Notes under the pieces: model-generated
Told to the model about the DNA's origin: nothing
The model's input: only the letters and a program-made list of their open reading frames with translations
Databases searched by the model: none
Shown here: positions 16,513-22,945 of the stretch, in pieces
Numbering within the stretch: the stretch's first letter is position 1
Layout: the number at the start of each line of letters is the position of its first letter
Made by a program: the position numbers and the translations under genes
Assembly: GCA_946486465.1 (NCBI GenBank)
Contig: CAMLTY010000012.1
Span: forward strand, 1 to 32,854
Source of the DNA: an uncultured Mycoplasmatota bacterium
Lineage (GTDB): Bacteria; Bacillota_I; Bacilli_A; RF39; UBA660
Reading direction: 5' to 3'
Length of the DNA stretch: 32,854 nt

Positions 16513-16539
16513 ATAAAACTCACACAATTAAGTGCGAGT
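16513..16539 (-). terminator. Minus-strand terminator next to the left direct repeat
   Basis: ACTCACAC (16518-16525) pairs with GTGCGAGT (16532-16539) through one wobble and runs into T residues on minus. It lies directly downstream of the 16541-16557 repeat, as a similar hairpin does downstream of tRNA-Gly. Confidence 0.65.
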
Positions 16540-16540
16540 A

Positions 16541-16557
16541 TTAATTTCATTATGGAG
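16541..16557. repeat. 17-bp direct repeat, distal copy (possible attachment site)
   Basis: TTAATTTCATTATGGAG is identical to 19588-19604, which spans the 3' end of tRNA-Gly. The two copies bound a 3.06-kb segment. Confidence 0.6.
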
Positions 16558-16595
16558 TATTTACTAAAGATGTCATGCACACTATAGGAACAAAT

Positions 16596-16751
16596 AAAAC
16601 AAACAAGTTTGTTTTTACCTTGTCGTTACCTCCAAGGATTCCTACTTCATAGATAAGGTATCCCTTATTCTCCATAGGCTTAAATTCCGATAGTCGCTAC
16701 CGTACTTGGGTATTATTTATCTTTGTTCTTTTTCATTATATCAAACATTAT
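16596..16751 (-). ncRNA. Probable TnpB omega-RNA (reRNA) region
   Basis: The 155 bases downstream of tnpB on minus are rich in stems. ATAAGG/CCTTAT (16653-16658 with 16663-16668), CCTTG/CAAGG (16618-16622 with 16633-16637) and the terminal hairpin AAAACAAAC/GTTTGTTTT (16596-16615) are visible. Segments such as GTACGGTAGCGACTA and GGAATTTAAGCCTATGGAG resemble, from memory, the conserved 3' flank of IS605-type tnpB genes in Firmicutes. This is where the guide RNA scaffold is encoded. The exact 3' border, and so the guide, cannot be fixed without aligning copies. Confidence 0.55.
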
Positions 16752-17900
16752 TTAAACTAAACTTTGTAAGTTATAGTGTAATTTTAAACCTTCTAATAAT
16801 ATGTTTAAGCTTGCATTTATATCTCTATCATTATGTACTCCACATTCCGGACAGTCATATTCTCTTATACTTAAATCTTTTATTTCATTATTCTTATAAC
16901 CACAGTGACTACATATTTGACTACTCGGATAATAAGTATTTATCTTATAATAATACTTTCCTTTTATCTTACTTTTCCATTCTATTAGAGAACATAATTT
17001 ACTTAAACTTGCATCTGATAGACTTTTGTTAAATGCTTTTACTTTTTCTTTAAACATATCTTTTACTAATAAACTCTCTGTTACAATAATATCGTGCTCA
17101 TTTACTATTTCGTTCGCTATATTATTTAAATAATGTTTTCTATAATTCTTTATCTTAGCATTTAACCTTGCTATCTTTTCTTTTGTCTTTAAATAATTCT
17201 TACTACCTTTAACTTGTCTTGATAATTTCCTTTGTAATCTTTTTAATCTTTTTTCATATTTTGTTAATACTTTCTCATTACCATATTTAATACCATCACT
17301 TGTTACTACTAAATCTTTTATTCCTAAATCTATTCCTACTATAGTGGTAGGTGTTACTTTTTCTACTAACAAATCTTCTTCTACTAATACACTAACATAA
17401 TATTTATTTGTTGTTTCTTTTGATATAGTAGCATTTACTATCTTACCTCCCATTTTATCTTTATCCCTAAATCCTCTTATTTTAACTTTTCCTAGTTTTG
17501 GTAATTTTATATTTCTAGTTAATAAATCTACTTCTATATTACTATATTCTTTTTCTTTATATGTACCTCTTACACAACTAGTTCTATAAGACTGTCTATT
17601 AAACTTACTCTTAAACCTTGGATATCCACTTCTTTTTGCAAAGAAGTTATTAAAACCATCTTCTAAATCAAATATAGAACTTCTTAAAGCACATGAATCA
17701 ACTTCTTTAAGATATTCATATTGGTTTTCTAATTCTTTTAAATCTTTACATAAATCAAATGTTTTTTGTACTCCTTTTTCTTTTTGATAATTTAAATAAT
17801 AATTATAAACAAAACGACTACATCCAAAAGTCTTATGTATTAATATTCTTTGTTCTGCTGTTGGATATAATCTAAATTTATATGCTCTATATATTTTCAT
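16752..17900 (-). CDS. tnpB: TnpB RNA-guided endonuclease, IS200/IS605 type
   Basis: The 382-residue protein begins with the typical TnpB sequence (YKFRLYPTAEQ). The RuvC-like triad is Asp 191 (GIDLGIKD), Glu 275 (VTESLLV) and Asp 360 (NDRDINAS). A zinc ribbon lies at Cys 330, 333, 350 and 353. All key residues are present, so the nuclease looks active. TnpB cuts DNA next to a short target-adjacent motif, guided by an RNA from the element's right end. No TnpA transposase is nearby, so the element would depend on one supplied from elsewhere. The start follows GGGAGG. Confidence 0.93.
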   Translation of the reverse strand: MKIYRAYKFRLYPTAEQRILIHKTFGCSRFVYNYYLNYQKEKGVQKTFDLCKDLKELENQYEYLKEVDSCALRSSIFDLEDGFNNFFAKRSGYPRFKSKFNRQSYRTSCVRGTYKEKEYSNIEVDLLTRNIKLPKLGKVKIRGFRDKDKMGGKIVNATISKETTNKYYVSVLVEEDLLVEKVTPTTIVGIDLGIKDLVVTSDGIKYGNEKVLTKYEKRLKRLQRKLSRQVKGSKNYLKTKEKIARLNAKIKNYRKHYLNNIANEIVNEHDIIVTESLLVKDMFKEKVKAFNKSLSDASLSKLCSLIEWKSKIKGKYYYKINTYYPSSQICSHCGYKNNEIKDLSIREYDCPECGVHNDRDINASLNILLEGLKLHYNLQSLV

Positions 17901-17913
17901 ATGACGAACCTCC

Positions 17914-17956
17914 CTTTAGTAACTAAAGTGTACCGTATAGAAGATATGTTTGTCAA
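17914..17956 (-). promoter_or_regulatory. tnpB promoter with palindrome
   Basis: On minus, TTGACA (17951-17956), an 18-base spacer and TACACT (17927-17932). A palindrome CTTTAG-TAA-CTAAAG (17914-17928) lies at the predicted transcription start, between the -10 and the GGGAGG site. It may be a hairpin or an operator. Confidence 0.6.
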
Positions 17957-18057
17957 TACATTTTTTCGATTTTCAAGTATAACTTTCCTATTATATAAAA
18001 AAGTTCATTTGTATTTTATGTATCAATCATAGCGTAGCACTATTTGGTACAATTTTA

Positions 18058-18100
18058 TAGGAAATTTACTAGGAAATTACTAGGAAATTACTAGGAAATG
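18058..18100 (+). repeat. Four phased TAGGAAAT repeats upstream of the AlbA regulator
   Basis: TAGGAAAT occurs at 18058, 18070, 18081 and 18092, the last three in perfect 11-bp ACTAGGAAATT units. The spacing is about one helical turn. A candidate -10 TATTAT lies at 18104-18109, so the repeats occupy the -35 region. The rest of 17957-18057 shows no gene. Confidence 0.85.
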
Positions 18101-18137
18101 TGATATTATTAATTTGACTGTAATTGGAGGTGTAAAA

Positions 18138-19478
18138 ATGATAGAAGCTATTGAAGATTCACGAACAGAATTTAAAATTAAATTAGTAGATGACTTAGAA
18201 GAAACGGTTATAGCCTTTTTGAATAAAGATGGAGGTAGCATCTATATTGGAGTTGATGATAATGGTAATGTAGTTGGATTAAAAAATAATATGGATTTAT
18301 TTCAACGAAAAATAAAAGATAAAATAATTTCTAGTATCGAACCATCTGTTTTAGGATTATTTGATTTAGAAGTATTTACAAAAGAAGGCAAAAAATACTT
18401 AAAGATAACAATAGCGAAAGGATATGAAACTCCATATCATATAAAAGGTATGGGAATGACTCCAGATAGTTGTTTTATTAGAGTTGGTAGTTCTAATGAA
18501 AAAATGGATGAACATCTAATAAATAAGATGTTTAGAGAAAGAACAAAAAATTCTTTAAAAAATATTATTTCACCAAGACAAGATTTAACTTTTACTGATT
18601 TAAAAATATATTATGCAGAAAAAGGTTTTGATGTAGGTGATAATTTTGAAAGACAATTGGGCTTTTTTACAAGAGACGGAAAATATAATTATGTTGCTTA
18701 TCTTCTAGCTGATAATAATAGAGTCTCAATTAAAGTTGCCAAATATGTTGGTGAAGATGTTGATGAAATAGAAGAATATTATGAATTTGGTGATTGTTCT
18801 TTAGTCAAAGCAACTTATAGAGTACTAGAAAAGTTTAGAACAGAGAATAAAATTTATGCTAAAATAACGTATCCAGAAAGAATTGAACAACCTATGTATG
18901 ATTATAATGCTGTTAGAGAGGTTATTATCAATGCTATTGTTCATAATGATTGGTCTAATGAATATCCACCAAAATTTGAATTTTTTAGTGATAGATTAGA
19001 AATATCCTCATTTGGTGGGATACAAAGTGAATTTACTGAAGAAGAATTTTTAGAAGGATATTCTGCACCTAAAAATCCAGAACTTATGCGAGTTTTTCAC
19101 GACTTGGAACTTGTTGAGCATTTAGGAACTGGTATAAGAAGAATATTAAAAAAATACGATAAAAGCATCTATCATTTCTTCCCACATTTTATAAGAGTAA
19201 GTATCAAATATAATCAAAATGAATTTGACTATGAGAATTCTAACAAAAGAATAGAAAAAATTTCTTATTCTGATATTGTTCTAACAAAAGTTCAAGAAGG
19301 AATTATTGGTTTAATAGAAGATAGACCTAGTATTACTCAAGAGGAAATGTCTAATTTGCTAGGTGTAACATCAAGAACAATTAGAAATCATATAAAATTT
19401 TTGGTTGAAAACAATTATATAAAAAGAGTTGGGGCTGATAAAAATGGCAAATGGATTATTATTTATAAAAATAATTGA
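18138..19478 (+). CDS. Schlafen/AlbA-domain ATP-binding transcriptional regulator
   Basis: The 446-residue protein has three parts. An N-terminal Schlafen/AlbA_2 domain contains ETVIAFLNKDGGSIYIGVDDNG and FIRVGSS. A middle HATPase_c_4 region contains VREVIINAIVHNDW and HLGTGIRR. The C-terminal winged helix contains ITQEEMSNLLGVTSRTIRNH. Such proteins are often annotated as RecG-like helicases, but they lack helicase motifs and are DNA-binding regulators. ATG 18138 follows GGAGGTG; a TTG at 18114 is not a plausible start. The repeat array in its promoter suggests it controls its own gene. It ends in TGA directly before a terminator. Confidence 0.9.
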   Translation: MIEAIEDSRTEFKIKLVDDLEETVIAFLNKDGGSIYIGVDDNGNVVGLKNNMDLFQRKIKDKIISSIEPSVLGLFDLEVFTKEGKKYLKITIAKGYETPYHIKGMGMTPDSCFIRVGSSNEKMDEHLINKMFRERTKNSLKNIISPRQDLTFTDLKIYYAEKGFDVGDNFERQLGFFTRDGKYNYVAYLLADNNRVSIKVAKYVGEDVDEIEEYYEFGDCSLVKATYRVLEKFRTENKIYAKITYPERIEQPMYDYNAVREVIINAIVHNDWSNEYPPKFEFFSDRLEISSFGGIQSEFTEEEFLEGYSAPKNPELMRVFHDLELVEHLGTGIRRILKKYDKSIYHFFPHFIRVSIKYNQNEFDYENSNKRIEKISYSDIVLTKVQEGIIGLIEDRPSITQEEMSNLLGVTSRTIRNHIKFLVENNYIKRVGADKNGKWIIIYKNN

Positions 19479-19488
19479 ATATATAATG

Positions 19489-19519
19489 AAAATCGTAGCA
19501 GTAAATTGCTATGATTTTT
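19489..19519 (+). terminator. Terminator of the AlbA regulator gene
   Basis: AAAATCGTAGCA (19489-19500) pairs with TGCTATGATTTT (19507-19518) through one wobble, followed by T residues. Confidence 0.85.
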
Positions 19520-19560
19520 GCTTATATAAAGTGCTTAATTTGTACCTAATTATTTTAAAG

Positions 19561-19589
19561 CACAATAAAACCCTTGATTTACAAGGGTT
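19561..19589 (-). terminator. Terminator of tRNA-Gly
   Basis: AACCCTTG (19569-19576) pairs with CAAGGGTT (19582-19589). The T run on minus comes from the A run at 19567-19570. Confidence 0.85.
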
Positions 19590-19604
19590 AATTTCATTAT
19601 GGAG
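19588..19604. repeat. 17-bp direct repeat at the tRNA-Gly 3' end
   Basis: TTAATTTCATTATGGAG, identical to 16541-16557. It covers the last five bases of the tRNA gene (including CCA) and twelve bases downstream. Confidence 0.6.
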
Positions 19605-19674
19605 CGGATGAGGGAAATCGAATCCCCGTCACAGCCTTGGCAAGGCCATATTCTAACCACTAAACTACATCCGC
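19600..19674 (-). tRNA. tRNA-Gly (GCC)
   Basis: On minus, acceptor GCGGATG pairs with CATCCGC. The anticodon stem TGGCC/GGCTG has two wobbles, and its loop TTGCCAA carries anticodon GCC. T stem GGGGA/TCCCT has loop TTCGATT. The discriminator is T and CCA is encoded. The weak anticodon and T stems are slightly unusual, but the gene looks functional. Confidence 0.93.
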
Positions 19675-19691
19675 AAAACAGATACATATAT

Positions 19692-19719
19692 ATTGTATCA
19701 TAAATTCTAAAAGAGGCAA
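19692..19719 (-). promoter_or_regulatory. tRNA-Gly promoter
   Basis: On minus, TTGCCT (19714-19719), a 16-base spacer and TACAAT (19692-19697). Confidence 0.65.
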
Positions 19720-19731
19720 GTGCTTTTTATG

Positions 19732-19989
19732 TTACAAATTAAAGCTTTCTTTATTTTTAATGTATTCTTTATAACTAATTAACTTTTTATAGTAATCTAA
19801 GGGATTATCTATATCTAATTCTATTAATATAGAATATGCTATAGAACTGTTAATTTTAAAGAAACAAGCATCATCTTTTAATAGTTCTTCTATTAATTTA
19901 TATTTCTTTAATTCTTCTAAATCTTCTATAGTATTTGCATCTGCTAAGACTTTTAGTTTATTTTCTACTATTTCCCTTAAATAATTCAT
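19732..19989 (-). CDS. Unrecognised 85-residue helical protein
   Basis: A small, charged, all-helical protein with no membrane segment or recognisable motif. AAAGGAGG precedes ATG 19989. The start overlaps the stop of the upstream gene by four bases (ATGA), so the two are translationally coupled and likely work together. The function is not apparent. Confidence 0.75.
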   Translation of the reverse strand: MNYLREIVENKLKVLADANTIEDLEELKKYKLIEELLKDDACFFKINSSIAYSILIELDIDNPLDYYKKLISYKEYIKNKESFNL

Positions 19990-20600
19990 AGACTTCCTCC
20001 TTTATTACTAAGTACATCTGCATCAATATTCATGGAGTCTTCTATAACTTTACGAGCTTTTCTTTTGGTTAAATACTCTAGGGAACCATCTCTATAGATA
20101 AAGTTATATCCCTCTAAAGTAGGTATACCCATTGTATAATCATGTTTATGAATTCTTTCTTCATTAGGATTATAGTTAATTACTTCGCTATTTTTGTATT
20201 CATCTTCTCTTTTACCCTTCTCTTTTATTTGAATATAAGCTAGGTGTTGTTGTTGTTCCTTAGTAAATAATACTTTTATTAAGGTATTTATATAAGAGAT
20301 AGCAGAGACACCTCCTAAATCTTCTTCTAATAGTAAATTATTAATTAAAGAGAAATTATCTGTAACTTCATCTGTTATCTCTGGTATATTACGTATTTTA
20401 AAAGTTTTACAATTAGTAAGATTTCTAATAATTGTATTAGTTCTATCTTCAAAGTTAACATAGTCTATTTCTGTTGATATATCTAGATTAAGCCCTAAAT
20501 CATAAATATTAACTTTCTTAGCACCTAATTCTTCATCACTGATTAAAGCATTAAAGCCACTTGGTCTTAGTCCTAACTTACTTCTTGTTAAATCATCCAT
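19986..20600 (-). CDS. Unrecognised 204-residue protein
   Basis: A soluble, acidic, Asn-rich protein beginning MDDLTRSKLGLRPSGFNALI. No domain is recognised. It is the first gene of a two-gene unit with the small helical protein. No Shine-Dalgarno is visible before ATG 20600 (upstream is AAAAATGATAACTATAAA), in contrast to nearly every other gene here. A TACAAT about 40 bases upstream on minus could be its -10, so translation may start weakly or by another signal. It lies directly beside the IS91-like insertion, whose left end may have replaced part of its upstream region. Confidence 0.65.
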   Translation of the reverse strand: MDDLTRSKLGLRPSGFNALISDEELGAKKVNIYDLGLNLDISTEIDYVNFEDRTNTIIRNLTNCKTFKIRNIPEITDEVTDNFSLINNLLLEEDLGGVSAISYINTLIKVLFTKEQQQHLAYIQIKEKGKREDEYKNSEVINYNPNEERIHKHDYTMGIPTLEGYNFIYRDGSLEYLTKRKARKVIEDSMNIDADVLSNKGGSL

Positions 20601-20690
20601 TTTATAGTTATCATTTTTATCTTTATTTATTGTACCAAATTTCTAACGAAAAGTCTTTATTTTCTAGCAAAAAAATATTGCAAAATAAAA

Positions 20691-20741
20691 TGTGTTGGTT
20701 TATTATAATTTCCGACCAAGGAGATTAATAAATCCAACACA
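20691..20741 (+). repeat. Hairpin in the leader of the IS91-like unit
   Basis: TGTGTTGG (20691-20698) pairs with CCAACACA (20734-20741), extended by TTTATT/AATAAA with a one-base bulge. The loop segment GACCAAGGAG (20714-20723) is complementary, through one wobble, to CTCTTTGGTC (20787-20796), which lies just before the AAGGAGGGAG ribosome site. This is either a terminal structure of the element or a structured leader. Confidence 0.6.
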
Positions 20742-20817
20742 CTTAATATTATACACAAAAATATTAATTTGAAAAGATTTTTTTTCTCTCTTTGGTCAAA
20801 AGGAGGGAGTTTTTTTT

Positions 20818-20825
20818 ATGAATAA
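20818..20825. repeat. 8-bp target site duplication, left copy
   Basis: ATGAATAA, identical to 22088-22095 on the other side of the IS1595-type element. Eight bases is the usual length for this family. Confidence 0.95.
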
Positions 20826-20834
20826 CGCTGTGTA

Positions 20835-21905
20835 CTAGTTTGTAAGGGGTGAATAGTTATAGTCGGCATATACTTTATTGAAGTCAATACCAGAAGAATT
20901 ATCATAAACATTATTTGAATTAATATTACATTTATTAACAGTAGCCTTTTTCATCATAGTTAAAGGCCTTTTTAATGTTTCAGTAGTATAACTAATAATT
21001 TTTTGAAAACTAAACCAATCTAAATAATGTTGTAAATGTTTTGTTGAGACACCTCTAAATCTAGAAATAAAAGTAGCCCATTCTGAATGTAAAGAATTAA
21101 TATTGCCTAAACTATATCCATTAATATTTTTATAAGTTCCTGATTTAACTTGTTCTAATCTAATAGAATTATCTTTAGCAAATTTTTCATAAGAAGTCTT
21201 ACAATCTGTAATTAAACAAGTTACATCATTTAATCTATTAGAAAATGCTTTCTCTACTTCTAATGAAGTTATGGGACCAGTACCAACAATTTCTAAAAAG
21301 AAATTATCATATTCATCAATAGCTGAAGCAATGCACACTAGATGGTCATTTATACCTCTTTTTGAATTTCCATTATTAGAAGAACGAGGTTTAGAAAAAC
21401 GTGGCATATTTTCTTTCTTTGTACCTTTTAAATTAATAGATTCATAGGTTTCATCACCTTCAGCAGTACCTCTTAATTTAATATTTTCTCTTATTATTGA
21501 TATGCAATCTAAAACTTTATGACGTAACAAAAATACTGTATTCTTATTAACATTCATTTTAGCTGCTGTTTTTCTAATTGATAATTTATCATCCATACAC
21601 TCAAAAAAAATCAATAATTGTTCATATGTTAATTTAACATGAGATACTAGAGTATTAGTACAAGCATTAAATTTTTTATTACAATCTTTGCATTGATAAG
21701 TTTGAACTTTATTTTTATCATGGCCATTTTTAATTATGTGTTCTGAGTTACATCTTGGACATACAATTAAAGTTTTCTCACTATCAACGAATCTAGAATT
21801 AGTGTTCTTTCTATCTTTAATGATGTTTAAAGCCTCAACTATTTTATTAATCAATTCTTCAATTTCTTCAGGTAATAAATCATAAATATTTTCTATATGT
21901 TTCAT
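20835..21905 (-). CDS. IS1595 family transposase (ISXO2-like DDE)
   Basis: The 356-residue transposase has an N-terminal zinc ribbon (CPRC, then CKDC), a helix-turn-helix (SIRKTAAKMNVNKNTVFLLR) and an ISXO2-like catalytic domain. Its motifs are GDETYE, LITDCKTSYE and INSLHSEW, followed by FRGVSTKHLQHYL. The first two Asp residues and the Asn of a DDN-type site are present, so it looks active. It cuts and joins the terminal repeats of its own element. The Shine-Dalgarno is weak (GGAAA, four bases before ATG 21905). A long leader with two interleaved stems precedes it, which would limit expression. Confidence 0.93.
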   Translation of the reverse strand: MKHIENIYDLLPEEIEELINKIVEALNIIKDRKNTNSRFVDSEKTLIVCPRCNSEHIIKNGHDKNKVQTYQCKDCNKKFNACTNTLVSHVKLTYEQLLIFFECMDDKLSIRKTAAKMNVNKNTVFLLRHKVLDCISIIRENIKLRGTAEGDETYESINLKGTKKENMPRFSKPRSSNNGNSKRGINDHLVCIASAIDEYDNFFLEIVGTGPITSLEVEKAFSNRLNDVTCLITDCKTSYEKFAKDNSIRLEQVKSGTYKNINGYSLGNINSLHSEWATFISRFRGVSTKHLQHYLDWFSFQKIISYTTETLKRPLTMMKKATVNKCNINSNNVYDNSSGIDFNKVYADYNYSPLTN

Positions 21906-21923
21906 AACATTTCCAAAAAAATA

Positions 21924-22021
21924 TCTCTAATTAGCCAGCCAAATATTATTCATTTGTCGAAGATGAATATAGAAGTGACTGGCTAATTAGAGACATTTCC
22001 TTTCCATATCCATCTTCGACA
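21924..22021 (-). promoter_or_regulatory. Two interleaved stems in the transposase leader
   Basis: Stem A: TCTCTAATTAGCCAG (21924-21938) with CTGGCTAATTAGAGA (21979-21993). Stem B: TGTCGAAGATG (21955-21965) with CATCTTCGACA (22011-22021), extended by ATAT/ATAT after one mismatch. The arms alternate (A, B, A, B), so the stems form either a pseudoknot or a switch. Both lie within the element, upstream of its transposase. Confidence 0.8.
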
Positions 22022-22068
22022 TATTCATTATACTACATAAACTTGTGTTTGAAAATACCTTTACCCCC

Positions 22069-22074
22069 TATAAT
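22069..22074 (+). promoter_or_regulatory. Outward-facing TATAAT in the right terminal repeat
   Basis: A consensus -10 pointing out of the insertion sequence. The -35 is unclear: TTGTGT at 22043-22048 is too far (20 bases). A start near 22081 would give a leader of only about 7 bases before the recombinase ATG 22088. Confidence 0.45.
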
Positions 22075-22087
22075 CTAGTACACAGCG

Positions 22088-22945
22088 ATGAATAATGAAA
22101 AAAATAAAAAGGTATGGTTGAAAAAATGTGAAGAAACTTTAAGGATGGGAGGTAGAAGTGAAGTTACTATTAAAAACTATAGATATGCTATTATTAGATT
22201 TTTGAATAGATATGATGAAAAAACTAATATTAGTAAATTAACTACCGATGATATTATTAAATACTTTAAAAAAGACTTTATAGATAAAGGTTTAAGTGCC
22301 GCTACTTATAATGTTAATCTCGCAGCAGTTAGATTCTTTTATTTAATTTGTTTTGAAAGAAGTATTAGTAAAGTATTACTTCCTAACTCTAAACTTAGGA
22401 AAAGATTTCCTAAGATAGTTACAAAAGAACTATTTCTTAAAATAATTAATAATGAAGATAACTTAGAACATAAATGTTGGTTACTTCTATCTTTTTGTTG
22501 TGGTCTTAGAATAAGTGAAGTCGCTACTATTAAAATTGAAGATATTTACTCTAAAGAACACAAACTTAGAGTCTTAGGTAAAGGTAATAAAGAAAGATTT
22601 ACTATTCTTCCTGATATTGTTATTAAATTTTTAAGACTATTCTATCAAAAGAAAAGGTATACTCATAAAAAAGGTTATTTGTTTATTGGTCAAAATGTAA
22701 ATAATCATATTTGTGAAAGAACTATTGGCAACTACTTTTCTAGTTTGAAGAAAGAATATAATCTACCACCTGAAATAACTGAACACAGTTTAAGACATTC
22801 TTTCGCTACTTATTTTCTTATGAATGGTGGAGACTTACTTGTATTAAAATCTATGATGGGACACAAAAGTTTAAATTCTACTTCTATTTATGTTCATTTA
22901 TCACAAAACTTTAATAATATTAAAGGAATAAAGCATGACAAATAA
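22088..22945 (+). CDS. Tyrosine recombinase/integrase, cut off from its ribosome binding site
   Basis: The 285-residue recombinase has a SAM-like core-binding domain (about 10-100) and a catalytic domain. The catalytic residues are Arg (CGLRISEV), His and Arg (HSLRHSFAT), His (MMGHKS) and the nucleophile Tyr in SIYVHL. All are present, and its length is typical of XerC/D-like enzymes. Its ATG is the right copy of the target duplication. The original AAGGAGGGAG site now lies 1.26 kb upstream, on the far side of the insertion sequence. Directly upstream is only the terminal repeat, with no Shine-Dalgarno. It overlaps the transposase gene by 11 bases. Confidence 0.92.
   Translation: MNNEKNKKVWLKKCEETLRMGGRSEVTIKNYRYAIIRFLNRYDEKTNISKLTTDDIIKYFKKDFIDKGLSAATYNVNLAAVRFFYLICFERSISKVLLPNSKLRKRFPKIVTKELFLKIINNEDNLEHKCWLLLSFCCGLRISEVATIKIEDIYSKEHKLRVLGKGNKERFTILPDIVIKFLRLFYQKKRYTHKKGYLFIGQNVNNHICERTIGNYFSSLKKEYNLPPEITEHSLRHSFATYFLMNGGDLLVLKSMMGHKSLNSTSIYVHLSQNFNNIKGIKHDK

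Larger units (their letters stand above)
20826..22087 (-). mobile_element. Complete IS1595-family insertion sequence (1262 bp)
   Basis: The terminal inverted repeats are 20826-20853 and 22060-22087. The outer 13 bases (CGCTGTGTACTAG) are identical and 24 of 28 match overall. The element is flanked by a perfect ATGAATAA duplication. It contains one intact ISXO2-like transposase on minus, whose TAG stop lies inside the left repeat. The identical duplication and intact gene suggest a recent insertion. It has entered the IS91-like unit exactly at the start codon of the recombinase. Confidence 0.96.

Noticed and set aside
16706-17032. Plus-strand ORF of 108 residues
   Set aside because: Antisense shadow of the tnpB 3' end, with Tyr/Leu-rich low-complexity sequence.
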